Assembly (NCBI RefSeq): GCF_012912005.1
Contig: NZ_JABBEA010000013.1
Span: 62,001 to 126,000, forward strand
Origin: Paenibacillus sp. SZ31
GTDB lineage: Bacteria > Bacillota > Bacilli > Paenibacillales > Paenibacillaceae
Direction: 5' to 3'
DNA length: 64,000 nucleotides
A program made the translations under genes and the position numbers. A model generated the notes under the pieces. That model worked only from the letters and a program-made list of their open reading frames with translations, was not told where the DNA came from and ran no database searches. Below are positions 43,670 to 51,328 of this stretch, in pieces (positions within the stretch are counted from its first letter, which is position 1; the number at the start of each line of letters is the position of its first letter).

Positions 43670-43771
43670 CTATCCGAACAGTAACGGTTCGAGAGCTATG
43701 AAAAGGGTGGACCCGATCATGGCGATCAGCATGAGATAGATGATGATTTTGAACCATTTCTTTTTTTGCAT
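43670..43771 (-). CDS. Prli42-like stressosome-associated mini-protein
   Basis: A 33-codon gene with a strong AAAGGAGTT before its ATG (start 43771). It encodes a basic N terminus MQKKKWFK, one membrane helix (IIIYLMLIAMIGSTLF) and a short tail. The pattern of lysines followed by xxxYLMLIAM and a single helix is that of Prli42, the membrane anchor of the Listeria stressosome that is widespread in Bacillota. It is convergent with lipB and divergent from the peptidase gene. Confidence 0.8.
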   Translation of the reverse strand: MQKKKWFKIIIYLMLIAMIGSTLFIALEPLLFG

Positions 43772-43853
43772 GATGAGAGAACTCCTTTCAACAAAAAGTA
43801 AACAAGCCATAGTAATTGTATTGTACCGTATCCACGAGAGGGAGGAAAGTCCT

Positions 43854-44987
43854 ATGATTAAACAACAACGTGTTATCGATCAGTTCATGGAACTGGTGCA
43901 GATTAATAGTGAAACGAAAAACGAACAGAACATCTCGAAGGTGTTAAAAGAACAGTTTGCAGAGCTTGGTCTTCATGTCTATGAGGACGACACCATGGAG
44001 CAAACCGGACATGGCGCCGGAAACCTCGTCATTACCTGGGAAGCCGAAGGAACAGAAGGGGTTGCACCGATCTTTTTCACATGTCATATGGACACCGTAA
44101 CGCCGGGACAGGGAATTAAGCCTGAACTGGGTGAAGATGGCTGGATTCGCAGTGATGGAACAACGATCCTTGGAGCAGATGACAAGGCTGGGATTGCGGC
44201 GTTGTTCGAAGCGATTCGTGTGGTCCAGGAAAACAACATTCCGCATGGCAAAATTCAATTGGTTATTACAGTCGGTGAAGAGTCTGGTCTGGTAGGCGCG
44301 CGCGCCATGAATCCGAAGGATATCGATGCTGAGTTTGGTTATGCACTTGACTCCAATGGTGCTGTAGGCACGATCTGTGTAGCTGCACCGGCCAGAGCTG
44401 AAATTCAAATGAGCATCTATGGGAAGTCCGCACATGCGGGCGTGAACCCGGAAGACGGGATCAGCGCCATACAGGTTGCAGCGAAAGCCATTGCAGCCAT
44501 GAAGCTTGGACGAATTGATGATGAGACAACCGCGAACATTGGCAAATTCCAGGGTGGATCAGCACTCAACGTGGTATGTGACTTTGTACAGATTGAGGCG
44601 GAAGCCCGCAGTATTGTGCAGGAGAAAGTGGAATTGCAGGTTGCACAGATGCGTGAAGCGTTGGAAACGACATGCCGCAAATACGGTGCAACGGCTGAAT
44701 TCAGAAGCGAGATCCTGTATCCTGCATTTGGTTTCCATGATGAACATGAGGTTGTACAACTTGCGCAGCGTGCCATTCGCAGTCTGGGGCTGGAGACAAG
44801 TACGTTTGCCTCTGGTGGTGGCAGTGATGCCAACATCTTTAACGGATTCGATATTCCGACAGTGAATCTGGCGGTAGGGTATGAGGATATTCATACAACC
44901 AAAGAGCGCATTCGTGCCGAAGACATTGTGAAGTTGTCTCAGGTGGTTGTGGCTATTATTCAGGAAACGGCAGCAGACAAGAAATAA
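43854..44987 (+). CDS. M20 family PepT-like metallopeptidase (YqjE-like)
   Basis: The 377-residue protein has zinc-site motifs FFTCHMDTVTPGQG, ILGADDKAGIAAL, ITVGEESGLVGA and ASGGGSDANIFN, typical of tripeptide-type M20 peptidases. It removes N-terminal residues from small peptides in the cytoplasm; the exact substrate is not known. Start ATG 43854 follows GAGGGAGG; an upstream reading from 43740 crosses the divergent mini-gene and has no ribosome site. A terminator follows at 45023. Confidence 0.9.
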   Translation: MIKQQRVIDQFMELVQINSETKNEQNISKVLKEQFAELGLHVYEDDTMEQTGHGAGNLVITWEAEGTEGVAPIFFTCHMDTVTPGQGIKPELGEDGWIRSDGTTILGADDKAGIAALFEAIRVVQENNIPHGKIQLVITVGEESGLVGARAMNPKDIDAEFGYALDSNGAVGTICVAAPARAEIQMSIYGKSAHAGVNPEDGISAIQVAAKAIAAMKLGRIDDETTANIGKFQGGSALNVVCDFVQIEAEARSIVQEKVELQVAQMREALETTCRKYGATAEFRSEILYPAFGFHDEHEVVQLAQRAIRSLGLETSTFASGGGSDANIFNGFDIPTVNLAVGYEDIHTTKERIRAEDIVKLSQVVVAIIQETAADKK

Positions 44988-45022
44988 TATAGAGCACGTG
45001 TTACCTCACATGTTGTTAGACA

Positions 45023-45057
45023 AAAGTCCGAACCCGGTCTGTGGATTCGGACTTTTT
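45023..45057 (+). terminator. Terminator of the M20 peptidase gene
   Basis: AAAGTCCGAA and TTCGGACTTT form a perfect 10-bp stem with T-run to 45057. Confidence 0.88.
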
Positions 45058-45093
45058 GTGAATTCATGTTATATTTCATGGGAGAAGATTCGT

Positions 45094-45228
45094 TTATTTA
45101 CGTCCTGCGAGCAGATCGATTAACTTGGCATCTGGGCCCCACTCGCGCAACCATTGTTTAAGTATGAGCTGTACTTGCCGGGCTTGTCCTACCACGTGTA
45201 CGGATTGAGGCGTCATATAACTGTTCAT
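45094..45228 (-). CDS. mciZ: MciZ-like inhibitor of Z-ring formation
   Basis: A 44-codon gene, start ATG 45228 behind AGGGGGAC on the minus strand. It contains SVHVVGQARQVQLILKQW, which matches the MciZ pattern VxLVGKAxxIRxxLK of Bacillus subtilis, and it lies next to nudF as mciZ does there. MciZ is a SigE-made 40-residue peptide that caps FtsZ filaments in the mother cell. Identity outside the motif is low, so the assignment rests on motif, size and synteny. Confidence 0.78.
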   Translation of the reverse strand: MNSYMTPQSVHVVGQARQVQLILKQWLREWGPDAKLIDLLAGRK

Positions 45229-45315
45229 TAAAAGTCCCCCTGATTCGTTTATATTTGCTGTGAGAGTTCTATAAGCTCACCATATGCCCAAAATCAGAAA
45301 ATTATACATTCACCA

Positions 45316-45547
45316 ATATATAAATTGAGCTAATCCTTTACACAAGAACGGAGAGGACAGAAATAACCAAGAGAAGCGGAGCGTTCGCCTAAAAGCTTTC
45401 TGAAAGAAAGCTGCATCGTAAGCATAAGCTATCACCAAATTTTATCTATTAGTTAAAGAAATCAAAAAAATCTGGGGATAACAGCGATCGAAGGGTTGTT
45501 CTGTCATTGGAGTGGTTAGTGTAAATATTCTTAGTCCATTTATATAT
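45316..45547. repeat. Palindromic element, family 1, copy 3 (with insert)
   Basis: The 232-bp element is bounded by ATATATAAAT (45316) and ATTTATATAT (to 45547). GGAGAGGACAGAA pairs with TTCTGTC and TTTACAC with GTGTAAA. The core has GCGGAGCGTTCGCC, then an insert CTAAAAGCTTTCTG.. with an AGCTTTCT-GAA-AGAAAGCT hairpin and CATCGTAAGCAT, then AAATCTGGGGATAACAGCGATCG. It lies between mciZ and nudF, ending 28 bases before nudF. The rest of the 347-base gap is AT-rich and has no gene. Confidence 0.82.
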
Positions 45548-45575
45548 AATCCTACGATATGGAGTTGAAGAACGA

Positions 45576-46169
45576 ATGAAACCAAACCAATCTGCCCAAT
45601 CCATTCATGCGGCGCAAGCTGCCAATCCGAAGCTGGATGAAGTGACCGTATCCACCAAGCCGATCTTCGAGGGAAAAGTGATTTCACTACAGGTCGATAC
45701 GGTTAAGCTACCAAACGGCCAAACGGCTACACGTGAGATTATCCGGCATCCGGGTGCTGTAGCTGTACTTGCGCTAAACGGGGATCGCATGCTTGTTGTA
45801 GATCAGTATCGTCAGGCAATGGGACGCACCGAAGTAGAGATTCCTGCGGGGAAACTGGACCCGGGTGAAGAGCCAGAGGTTGCTGCAGCACGTGAATTGC
45901 GAGAAGAGACAGGATATGTAGCCAAGTCGCTACGTCATTTGCGTTCGTTCTACACCTCACCAGGGTTCGCAGATGAGATCATTCATCTTTACATCGCCGA
46001 AGAGTTGGAAGCAGGGGACATGGCGCTGGACGAAGATGAATTCCTTGAAGTTGCCGAAATAACTCTGGAGGAAGCCTATGCGCTCATGGACGAGAACCGG
46101 ATTAGTGATGCCAAAACGATGATGGCCGTGTACGCGTGGGATCTCTACAGAACGACAGGACGGTTCTAA
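45576..46169 (+). CDS. nudF: ADP-ribose pyrophosphatase (Nudix)
   Basis: NudF hydrolyses ADP-ribose to AMP and ribose 5-phosphate. The 197-residue protein has a complete Nudix box GKLDPGEEPEVAAARELREETGY and IPAGK before it, with SFYTSPGFADEIIHLY after it. Start ATG 45576 follows ATGGAG. The N terminus is about 20 residues longer than usual. The next gene starts two bases after the stop. Confidence 0.93.
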   Translation: MKPNQSAQSIHAAQAANPKLDEVTVSTKPIFEGKVISLQVDTVKLPNGQTATREIIRHPGAVAVLALNGDRMLVVDQYRQAMGRTEVEIPAGKLDPGEEPEVAAARELREETGYVAKSLRHLRSFYTSPGFADEIIHLYIAEELEAGDMALDEDEFLEVAEITLEEAYALMDENRISDAKTMMAVYAWDLYRTTGRF

Positions 46170-46171
46170 GG

Positions 46172-47392
46172 ATGCAAGATCAACTGGCAACGTCCGCCTT
46201 GTGGGATCCCTGTTATACAGACCTGCATATTCACATCGGACGAACGTCTCGCGGCGAGGCCGTTAAAATCAGCGGCAGTCGGGATCTGACATTTGAGAAT
46301 ATTGCCCGGGAAGCTTCGGAACGTAAAGGAATTCATTTGCTTGGTGTTATTGATTGTCATTCTCCGGTTGTGCAGATGGATATTGAGCAATTGCTGGAGA
46401 GTGGGACGATGTCCGAGATTGAGGGAGGCGGCATTGCCTACCAGGACACCACCATTCTGCTGGGTACAGAGATTGAGCTGCGCGAGCCTGGAACACGTGA
46501 ATTTCATATGCTGGCGTACTTTCGTGATCTGAAAACGATGAAGTCCTTCACGGACTGGATGAAACGTTATATGAAAAATGTAAACCTCAGTTCTCAGCGG
46601 GTATACGTGCCCGCTCTTGAGATGCAGGCCGAGATTAAGGCCCGTGGTGGACTCATTGTGCCTGCACATGTGTTTACACCGCATAAAGGCATCTATGGCA
46701 GTACGGCGCCCCGTATGGGCGATGTACTGGATACCCGTCTTGTGGATGCGGTCGAGCTGGGCTTAAGCTCTGATTCATCGATGGCCAGTTATATTCAGGA
46801 ATTGGATCATGTTCCGTTTCTGACCAATTCGGATGCCCACTCTCTCGGTAAGATTGGACGGGAGTATAATGAACTGCAAGTGGCTTCGCCTTCTTTTGAT
46901 GAGTTCCGTATGGCACTTCAAGGAGAAGCAGGCAGAAGCATTGCCGCCAATTATGGACTGAATCCACGGCTGGGCAAATATCACCGTACTTACTGTGCAG
47001 CATGTGGCAGCATTATGGATGAGCAAGCGCTGTCAGCAGAGCGCTGTCCTCACTGTGGCAGTCTGAAGCTGGTGCAGGGGGTGCTGGATCGCATTCTGGC
47101 GATCTCTGATCGAGAGAGTCCTCATGTTCCTGCAAACAGACCAGCCTATCATTATCAGGTGCCACTGGAGTTCATTCCGGGACTTGGCAAAGCCAAACTG
47201 CGCCAGCTACTGGACCATTTTGGTACAGAAATGAACGTACTTCATCGCACGCGTGAGGAAGAGCTTGCTACGGTTGTTGGACCTGTGCTGGCAGGCCTGA
47301 TTGTGGCTGCACGGAACGGACAACTGGAGCTGTCCTCCGGAGGTGGCGGCACGTACGGAAAGGTTACTGTTCAGGAAAGAGCTTCGGAGTGA
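46172..47392 (+). CDS. PHP-domain nuclease-like protein (TIGR00375 / YqxK)
   Basis: The 406-residue protein joins a PHP metal-dependent hydrolase domain (TDLHIHIGRTS, GVIDCHSPVV, FLTNSDAHSLGKIG), a zinc ribbon (YCAACGSIMDEQ and RCPHCGS) and a C-terminal helix-hairpin-helix (FIPGLGKAKLRQLLDHFG). This plan is that of EndoQ-related proteins, which cut DNA at deaminated bases; the Bacillus protein is not well characterised. ATG 46172 lies two bases after the nudF stop, with AAGG as weak SD. Its end overlaps the reading frame leading into spoIIM. Confidence 0.88.
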   Translation: MQDQLATSALWDPCYTDLHIHIGRTSRGEAVKISGSRDLTFENIAREASERKGIHLLGVIDCHSPVVQMDIEQLLESGTMSEIEGGGIAYQDTTILLGTEIELREPGTREFHMLAYFRDLKTMKSFTDWMKRYMKNVNLSSQRVYVPALEMQAEIKARGGLIVPAHVFTPHKGIYGSTAPRMGDVLDTRLVDAVELGLSSDSSMASYIQELDHVPFLTNSDAHSLGKIGREYNELQVASPSFDEFRMALQGEAGRSIAANYGLNPRLGKYHRTYCAACGSIMDEQALSAERCPHCGSLKLVQGVLDRILAISDRESPHVPANRPAYHYQVPLEFIPGLGKAKLRQLLDHFGTEMNVLHRTREEELATVVGPVLAGLIVAARNGQLELSSGGGGTYGKVTVQERASE

Positions 47393-47459
47393 CCCGTGTA
47401 AATACTCCTAGGTTCAACTCATATAGCTTCGCTTCACGTAGAGCCAATCTGGACAAGAA

Positions 47460-47490
47460 GTCATACAGGTGCGTTCCGGTTCATAAGAAT
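47460..47490 (+). promoter_or_regulatory. Possible SigE promoter of spoIIM
   Basis: GTCATACA (47460-47467), 14-base spacer and CATAAGAAT (47482) resemble the SigE elements, about 65 bases before the spoIIM start. spoIIM is SigE-dependent in Bacillus subtilis. The -10 has three mismatches. Confidence 0.45.
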
Positions 47491-47553
47491 GACTATGAGG
47501 ATGTAACTGAGAATCCTTGCAGCATGATAACCGGAAAGGGGACTCGTACCTGT

Positions 47554-48183
47554 ATGCGCTCTTCCTACTTTACATTTAAAGGTCAGACTTCGTTATATGT
47601 ATTCGTGGCTGTCTTGTTTCTGGTCGGCGTCATTTTTGGCGCACTCATGGTCAATGCATTGTCACTTGAGCAACGTCAGGATCTGGAGGGTTATCTCGGC
47701 AATTTCTTTATGACAGTGCAGCACAGCGCACAAGTGACTGATACCGGGGCATATTGGGACATTGCCATGCTTCATCTGAAATGGGTAGGTCTGATCTTTA
47801 TTCTGGGTTTATCCGTCGTCGGACTGCCCGGCATACTGGTTCTGGATTTTCTGAAAGGTGTGCTCATTGGATTCACAGTGGGGTACCTTGTTGGGCAGTA
47901 TTCCTGGAAAGGGCTGCTTTTTGCACTGGTGTCCGTGGCACCGCATAATTTGTTCGTCATTCCGATCCTGCTGATCTGCAGTGTGGCGGCCATGACGTTC
48001 TCGTTATACATCATTCGTAATCGTGTTTTGATGCAACGAACACCGGGTCGACAAAGGCCGTTTGCTTCATATATAGTGTTAACTTTGGTCATGGCTGCAC
48101 TGCTGCTTGGCGTGGCGTCTTTTGAAACATGGGTTACACCTGCGATGATGCGCTGGGTCACACCAATGCTACTACCGGCCTAA
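47554..48183 (+). CDS. spoIIM: Stage II sporulation protein M
   Basis: SpoIIM with SpoIID and SpoIIP forms the DMP complex that thins septal peptidoglycan and drives engulfment. I start it at ATG 47554 (GGAAAGGGG upstream), giving 209 residues, near the 214 of Bacillus subtilis. A longer reading from 47389 would add 55 polar residues without a ribosome site. Five hydrophobic helices are visible (SLYVFVAVLFLVGVIFGALM, GLIFILGLSVVGLPGILVL) with conserved VSVAPHNLFVIPILL. Confidence 0.92.
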   Translation: MRSSYFTFKGQTSLYVFVAVLFLVGVIFGALMVNALSLEQRQDLEGYLGNFFMTVQHSAQVTDTGAYWDIAMLHLKWVGLIFILGLSVVGLPGILVLDFLKGVLIGFTVGYLVGQYSWKGLLFALVSVAPHNLFVIPILLICSVAAMTFSLYIIRNRVLMQRTPGRQRPFASYIVLTLVMAALLLGVASFETWVTPAMMRWVTPMLLPA

Positions 48184-48206
48184 CGTGCACCGTATAGTGT
48201 AAAATG

Positions 48207-48236
48207 TTGACTTTAATTACGCACTCCCCCTATAAT
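48207..48236 (+). promoter_or_regulatory. SigA promoter of fur
   Basis: TTGACT (48207-48212), an 18-base spacer and TATAAT (48231-48236), 55 bases before the ATG. No Fur box is seen here, so self-repression is not indicated. Confidence 0.8.
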
Positions 48237-48290
48237 GAAAAGAGTGGGTTAAGTTGCAGTGTGCAGTGATTTCCTAGGGGGAGGGAGAAA

Positions 48291-48758
48291 ATGGAAGCAC
48301 GGATTGATAAAATTAAGCAGCAACTACAGTCCCAAGGATATAAATTAACGCCCCAGCGGGAAGCCACCTTAAGAGTACTTCTTGAGAATGAAGAAGATCA
48401 TCTGAGCGCAGAAGATGTATTCATGCTCGTTAAAGAAAAGGCTCCCGAAATCGGTCTGGCAACCGTGTACCGTACCCTCGAACTGCTGAGTGAGCTGCAT
48501 GTTGTAGAGAAAATCAACTTCGGCGACGGTGTAGCGCGTTATGATCTGCGCGGAGATACATCCAAGCATCACCATCATCACTTAATCTGTGTTCAATGCG
48601 GAAGTATGGATGAAATACGTGAAGACTGGCTTGGACCGCTTGAAGAGCGTTTGGAGCGGGAATTTAACTTTTCGGTAGTAGATCACCGACTGGACTTTCA
48701 TGGAATTTGTTATCGTTGCAAAGCTAAAAATGAACAGAAACCCAAAGATGAAGAATAA
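48291..48758 (+). CDS. fur: Ferric uptake regulator Fur
   Basis: Fur with ferrous iron represses iron acquisition genes. The 155-residue protein has the winged-helix region (GYKLTPQREATLRVLLE, IGLATVYRTLELLSELHVVEK), the metal-binding HHHHHLICVQCGSMDEI and a second cysteine pair CYRCKAK. The position (spoIIM-fur-yqzK-xerD) equals that of Bacillus subtilis fur rather than perR or zur. ATG 48291 follows GGGGGAGGG. It probably controls the iron island 15-20 kb upstream. Confidence 0.94.
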   Translation: MEARIDKIKQQLQSQGYKLTPQREATLRVLLENEEDHLSAEDVFMLVKEKAPEIGLATVYRTLELLSELHVVEKINFGDGVARYDLRGDTSKHHHHHLICVQCGSMDEIREDWLGPLEERLEREFNFSVVDHRLDFHGICYRCKAKNEQKPKDEE

Positions 48759-48773
48759 CATAGCATATCTTCA

Positions 48774-48809
48774 AGCTCTCACCGGCGGTTTTGACGGGAG
48801 AGCTTTTTT
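48774..48809 (+). terminator. Terminator of fur
   Basis: AGCTCTC pairs with GAGAGCT across a 17-base loop containing ACCGGCGG, then six T. Confidence 0.8.
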
Positions 48810-48916
48810 GGCACCGGAGTGATCTGGAGTTTACCCTGAATGGCATAAACCTGTGTTTATGGACATACCCTGATTCAAGGACAATACCGGATTCGAATCA
48901 GGAGGGGGACACGCCC

Positions 48917-49159
48917 ATGATTATATCAGTACGGAGAGGGCTCCGTTTTATTCGATTTATTATATTTTTTGCCGCATTAGTTTATCTGTTCTATCATGTT
49001 CTGGATCTGTTTAATGGCTGGATCTCACCTGTGGATCAGTATCAGATGCCAACTGGAAATGCGATCAAAGTATTTCAGGAAACGGATTGGCCGGGTAATG
49101 GGGAAGGACGTCCTACGATGGCAGAGCGTCTCCGTCTGTTCTATTGGTACGGGGAGTAG
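48917..49159 (+). CDS. yqzK: DUF4227 / YqzK family membrane protein
   Basis: An 80-residue protein starting at ATG 48917, eight bases after GGAGGGGG. It has one membrane helix (FIRFIIFFAALVYLFYHVL) and the conserved tail AERLRLFYWYGE. YqzK proteins occur between fur and xerD in Bacillus and have no known function. A TTG at 48791 upstream would pull in the fur terminator. Confidence 0.88.
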   Translation: MIISVRRGLRFIRFIIFFAALVYLFYHVLDLFNGWISPVDQYQMPTGNAIKVFQETDWPGNGEGRPTMAERLRLFYWYGE

Positions 49160-49235
49160 CTTCGAACAGCCAGGGATGCAAATACGGGAGCAGTCTGCCC
49201 AATGCGGCAGGTCTGTCAGTTGAGGAGCGTTGTAC

Positions 49236-50126
49236 ATGAAACAGACGATACACGCCTATGCCTTATACTTGGAAGATGATAAAGGGATGTCAAGCAGCAC
49301 ACTTGAATCATATCTCCGAGACGTGGACAAGTTCATTGAATTTGCAGATAAGGAATATGGCATACGTGAAGCCGATCAGGTCAGACGCACGCATGTCGTC
49401 CTGTTTACAGGGCAACTCAAACAGGCAGGACGTGCAAACGCAACCATTGCCCGCAGCATCGTATCTCTGCGCTCCTACTTTCATTTTTTGATGCGGCGGG
49501 GTGATATTATACAGGACCCTACGTTCGATGTGGAAGCCCCCAAGGCGGATAAGACGCCTCCACAGGTGTTAACCATTCCTGAGATCGAACAGCTGCTGAC
49601 AGCGCCTGATATTCGTTCACCGCAGGGTGTGAGAGATCGAGCGATGCTTGAGCTATTGTATGCTACAGGCATTCGGGTATCGGAACTGATTGCGCTCGAC
49701 ATTCGGGATGTACAGCCTGGCATGCGATTTATACGATGCGGCGGGGCAGGCAAGGAACGCATTCTTCCCATCGGTGCGCCAGCCGCACATTGGGCAAGTG
49801 TATATGTGGAGGAATTCCGCAATCAGTTGCTCAAAACCGATTCGGACGAGCAGGCACTGTTCGTGAATGTGTCTGGCAGGCGTTTAACCCGGCAAGGCTT
49901 CTGGAAGCTGCTCAAAAAAGCGGCGGTGGATGCGGGGATCTCGGAAGAAATTACGCCGCATACGCTACGTCATTCGTTCGCAGCACACCTGATTGCCAAT
50001 GGGGCAGACACACGTGCGGTACAGGACATGCTGGGCCATGTGGAGCAGCCGGGACAACAATATGGCAATCATGGTCGCAAAACCATGAAAGAAATCTATG
50101 AAACCCATCATCCGAGGGCAAGATAG
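49236..50126 (+). CDS. xerD: Tyrosine recombinase XerD
   Basis: XerD with XerC resolves chromosome dimers at dif. Started at ATG 49236, ten bases after GAGG, it has 296 residues, as in Bacillus subtilis. The SAM-like N domain is followed by the catalytic residues: Arg in YATGIRVSEL, Lys in GGAGKERI, HTLRHSFAAH, LGH. After LGH the usual DxSTTQIYTHV is replaced by VEQPGQQYGNHG, one residue shorter before the nucleophilic Tyr. The end MKEIYETHHPRA is normal. This may be a lineage variant or a small compensated frameshift. Confidence 0.92.
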   Translation: MKQTIHAYALYLEDDKGMSSSTLESYLRDVDKFIEFADKEYGIREADQVRRTHVVLFTGQLKQAGRANATIARSIVSLRSYFHFLMRRGDIIQDPTFDVEAPKADKTPPQVLTIPEIEQLLTAPDIRSPQGVRDRAMLELLYATGIRVSELIALDIRDVQPGMRFIRCGGAGKERILPIGAPAAHWASVYVEEFRNQLLKTDSDEQALFVNVSGRRLTRQGFWKLLKKAAVDAGISEEITPHTLRHSFAAHLIANGADTRAVQDMLGHVEQPGQQYGNHGRKTMKEIYETHHPRAR

Positions 50127-50255
50127 ATTTTGACGCATGGCATTCACAAATAAATGCGGAACATCGGGCCGATTTAGGATAAAATAAATTGAATACATCT
50201 AAACGCCGTTATACATAAGACGGATCGTTTCAACTCAAGGAGGAACATACATCGC

Positions 50256-51080
50256 ATGACAGCACTAAACCAACAAATGATTTCGGAAGCAGCATCTTAT
50301 ATTCAAAGCAAAAGCTCCATCAAGCCGGAAGTCGGTTTGATTTTGGGTTCGGGTTTGGGCGTACTGGCAGAACTGATTGAAGATGGCGTAAGTATTGCTT
50401 ATCAGGATATTCCGCATTTTCCAGTGTCCACAGTAGAAGGACATGAAGGTGAGCTATTGGTCGGAACCATTAAAGGTCGTCCAGTGGTGATGATGAAAGG
50501 ACGCTTCCACATGTACGAAGGATATGGTCCGGAACTGACAGCCTTCCCGGTACGTGTTATGAAAGAAATGGGTGTAGGTAGCCTGCTTGTAACGAATGCT
50601 GCAGGTGGCGTGAATACGTCATATGAAGCTGGAGACTTGATGCTGATCTCGGATCACTTGAATCTTACAGGCAAAAATCCACTGATCGGACCAAATGACG
50701 CTGCACTGGGCGTGCGTTTCCCTGATCTGTCGGAAGCATATAGCCGCCGTTTGCGTGCGCTGGCGAAGGATACGGCTGCATCACAAGGTTTTAACGTACG
50801 TGAAGGGGTATACGCAGGTATGCTCGGTCCGAACTATGAGACACCGGCAGAGATCAGAATGCTGCGTACATTGGGCGCAGACGCAGTGGGCATGTCCACT
50901 GTATCTGAAGTGATTGTGGCACGCCATGCAGGCCTGGAAGTGCTCGGTATTTCCTGTATCAGCAACATGGCTGCCGGAATTCTGGACCAGCCTCTGTCAC
51001 ATGATGAAGTGATGGAAACGACGGAACGTGTTCGTGAGTCGTTCCTGGCGCTGGTATTGGCAGTTATTCCTCAAATGTAA
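50256..51080 (+). CDS. punA: Purine nucleoside phosphorylase
   Basis: PunA splits inosine and guanosine with phosphate to base and ribose 1-phosphate. The 274-residue protein has GLILGSGLGVLAE, the phosphate loop VEGHEGELLVG, KGRFHMYEGY, VTNAAGGVN, GPNYETPAEIRML and ISNMAAG, all PNP signatures. ATG 50256 follows CAAGGAGG. In Bacillus subtilis deoB lies between xerD and this gene; it is absent here. Ends at a terminator. Confidence 0.95.
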   Translation: MTALNQQMISEAASYIQSKSSIKPEVGLILGSGLGVLAELIEDGVSIAYQDIPHFPVSTVEGHEGELLVGTIKGRPVVMMKGRFHMYEGYGPELTAFPVRVMKEMGVGSLLVTNAAGGVNTSYEAGDLMLISDHLNLTGKNPLIGPNDAALGVRFPDLSEAYSRRLRALAKDTAASQGFNVREGVYAGMLGPNYETPAEIRMLRTLGADAVGMSTVSEVIVARHAGLEVLGISCISNMAAGILDQPLSHDEVMETTERVRESFLALVLAVIPQM

Positions 51081-51097
51081 TTAAGAATTGAGTAGAT

Positions 51098-51141
51098 AAG
51101 GTTACCTCTTTGGATGAGAAATCATCGGGGTAACTTTTTTT
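51098..51141 (+). terminator. Terminator of punA
   Basis: AAGGTTACC and GGTAACTT pair with one bulge around an inner GAT/ATC stem; eight T follow. The remaining 190 bases to dacF show no gene and no convincing forespore promoter. Confidence 0.75.
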
Positions 51142-51328
51142 TGTTGTGTTGAACGTACGGTTACTCATTCCTTGAGTGCAGTGCGTTTTTTTTGGCTATG
51201 ACCACATTTTCAATAAAAGTTCGGGAAATCATGCTTTACATGGAATAATTTACTGGAAACGGGCCGACAATGATTAGCAGTACATGCATGGAACATGCAG
51301 TAAGCAAGTCATTTGAGGAGGTAACCTT

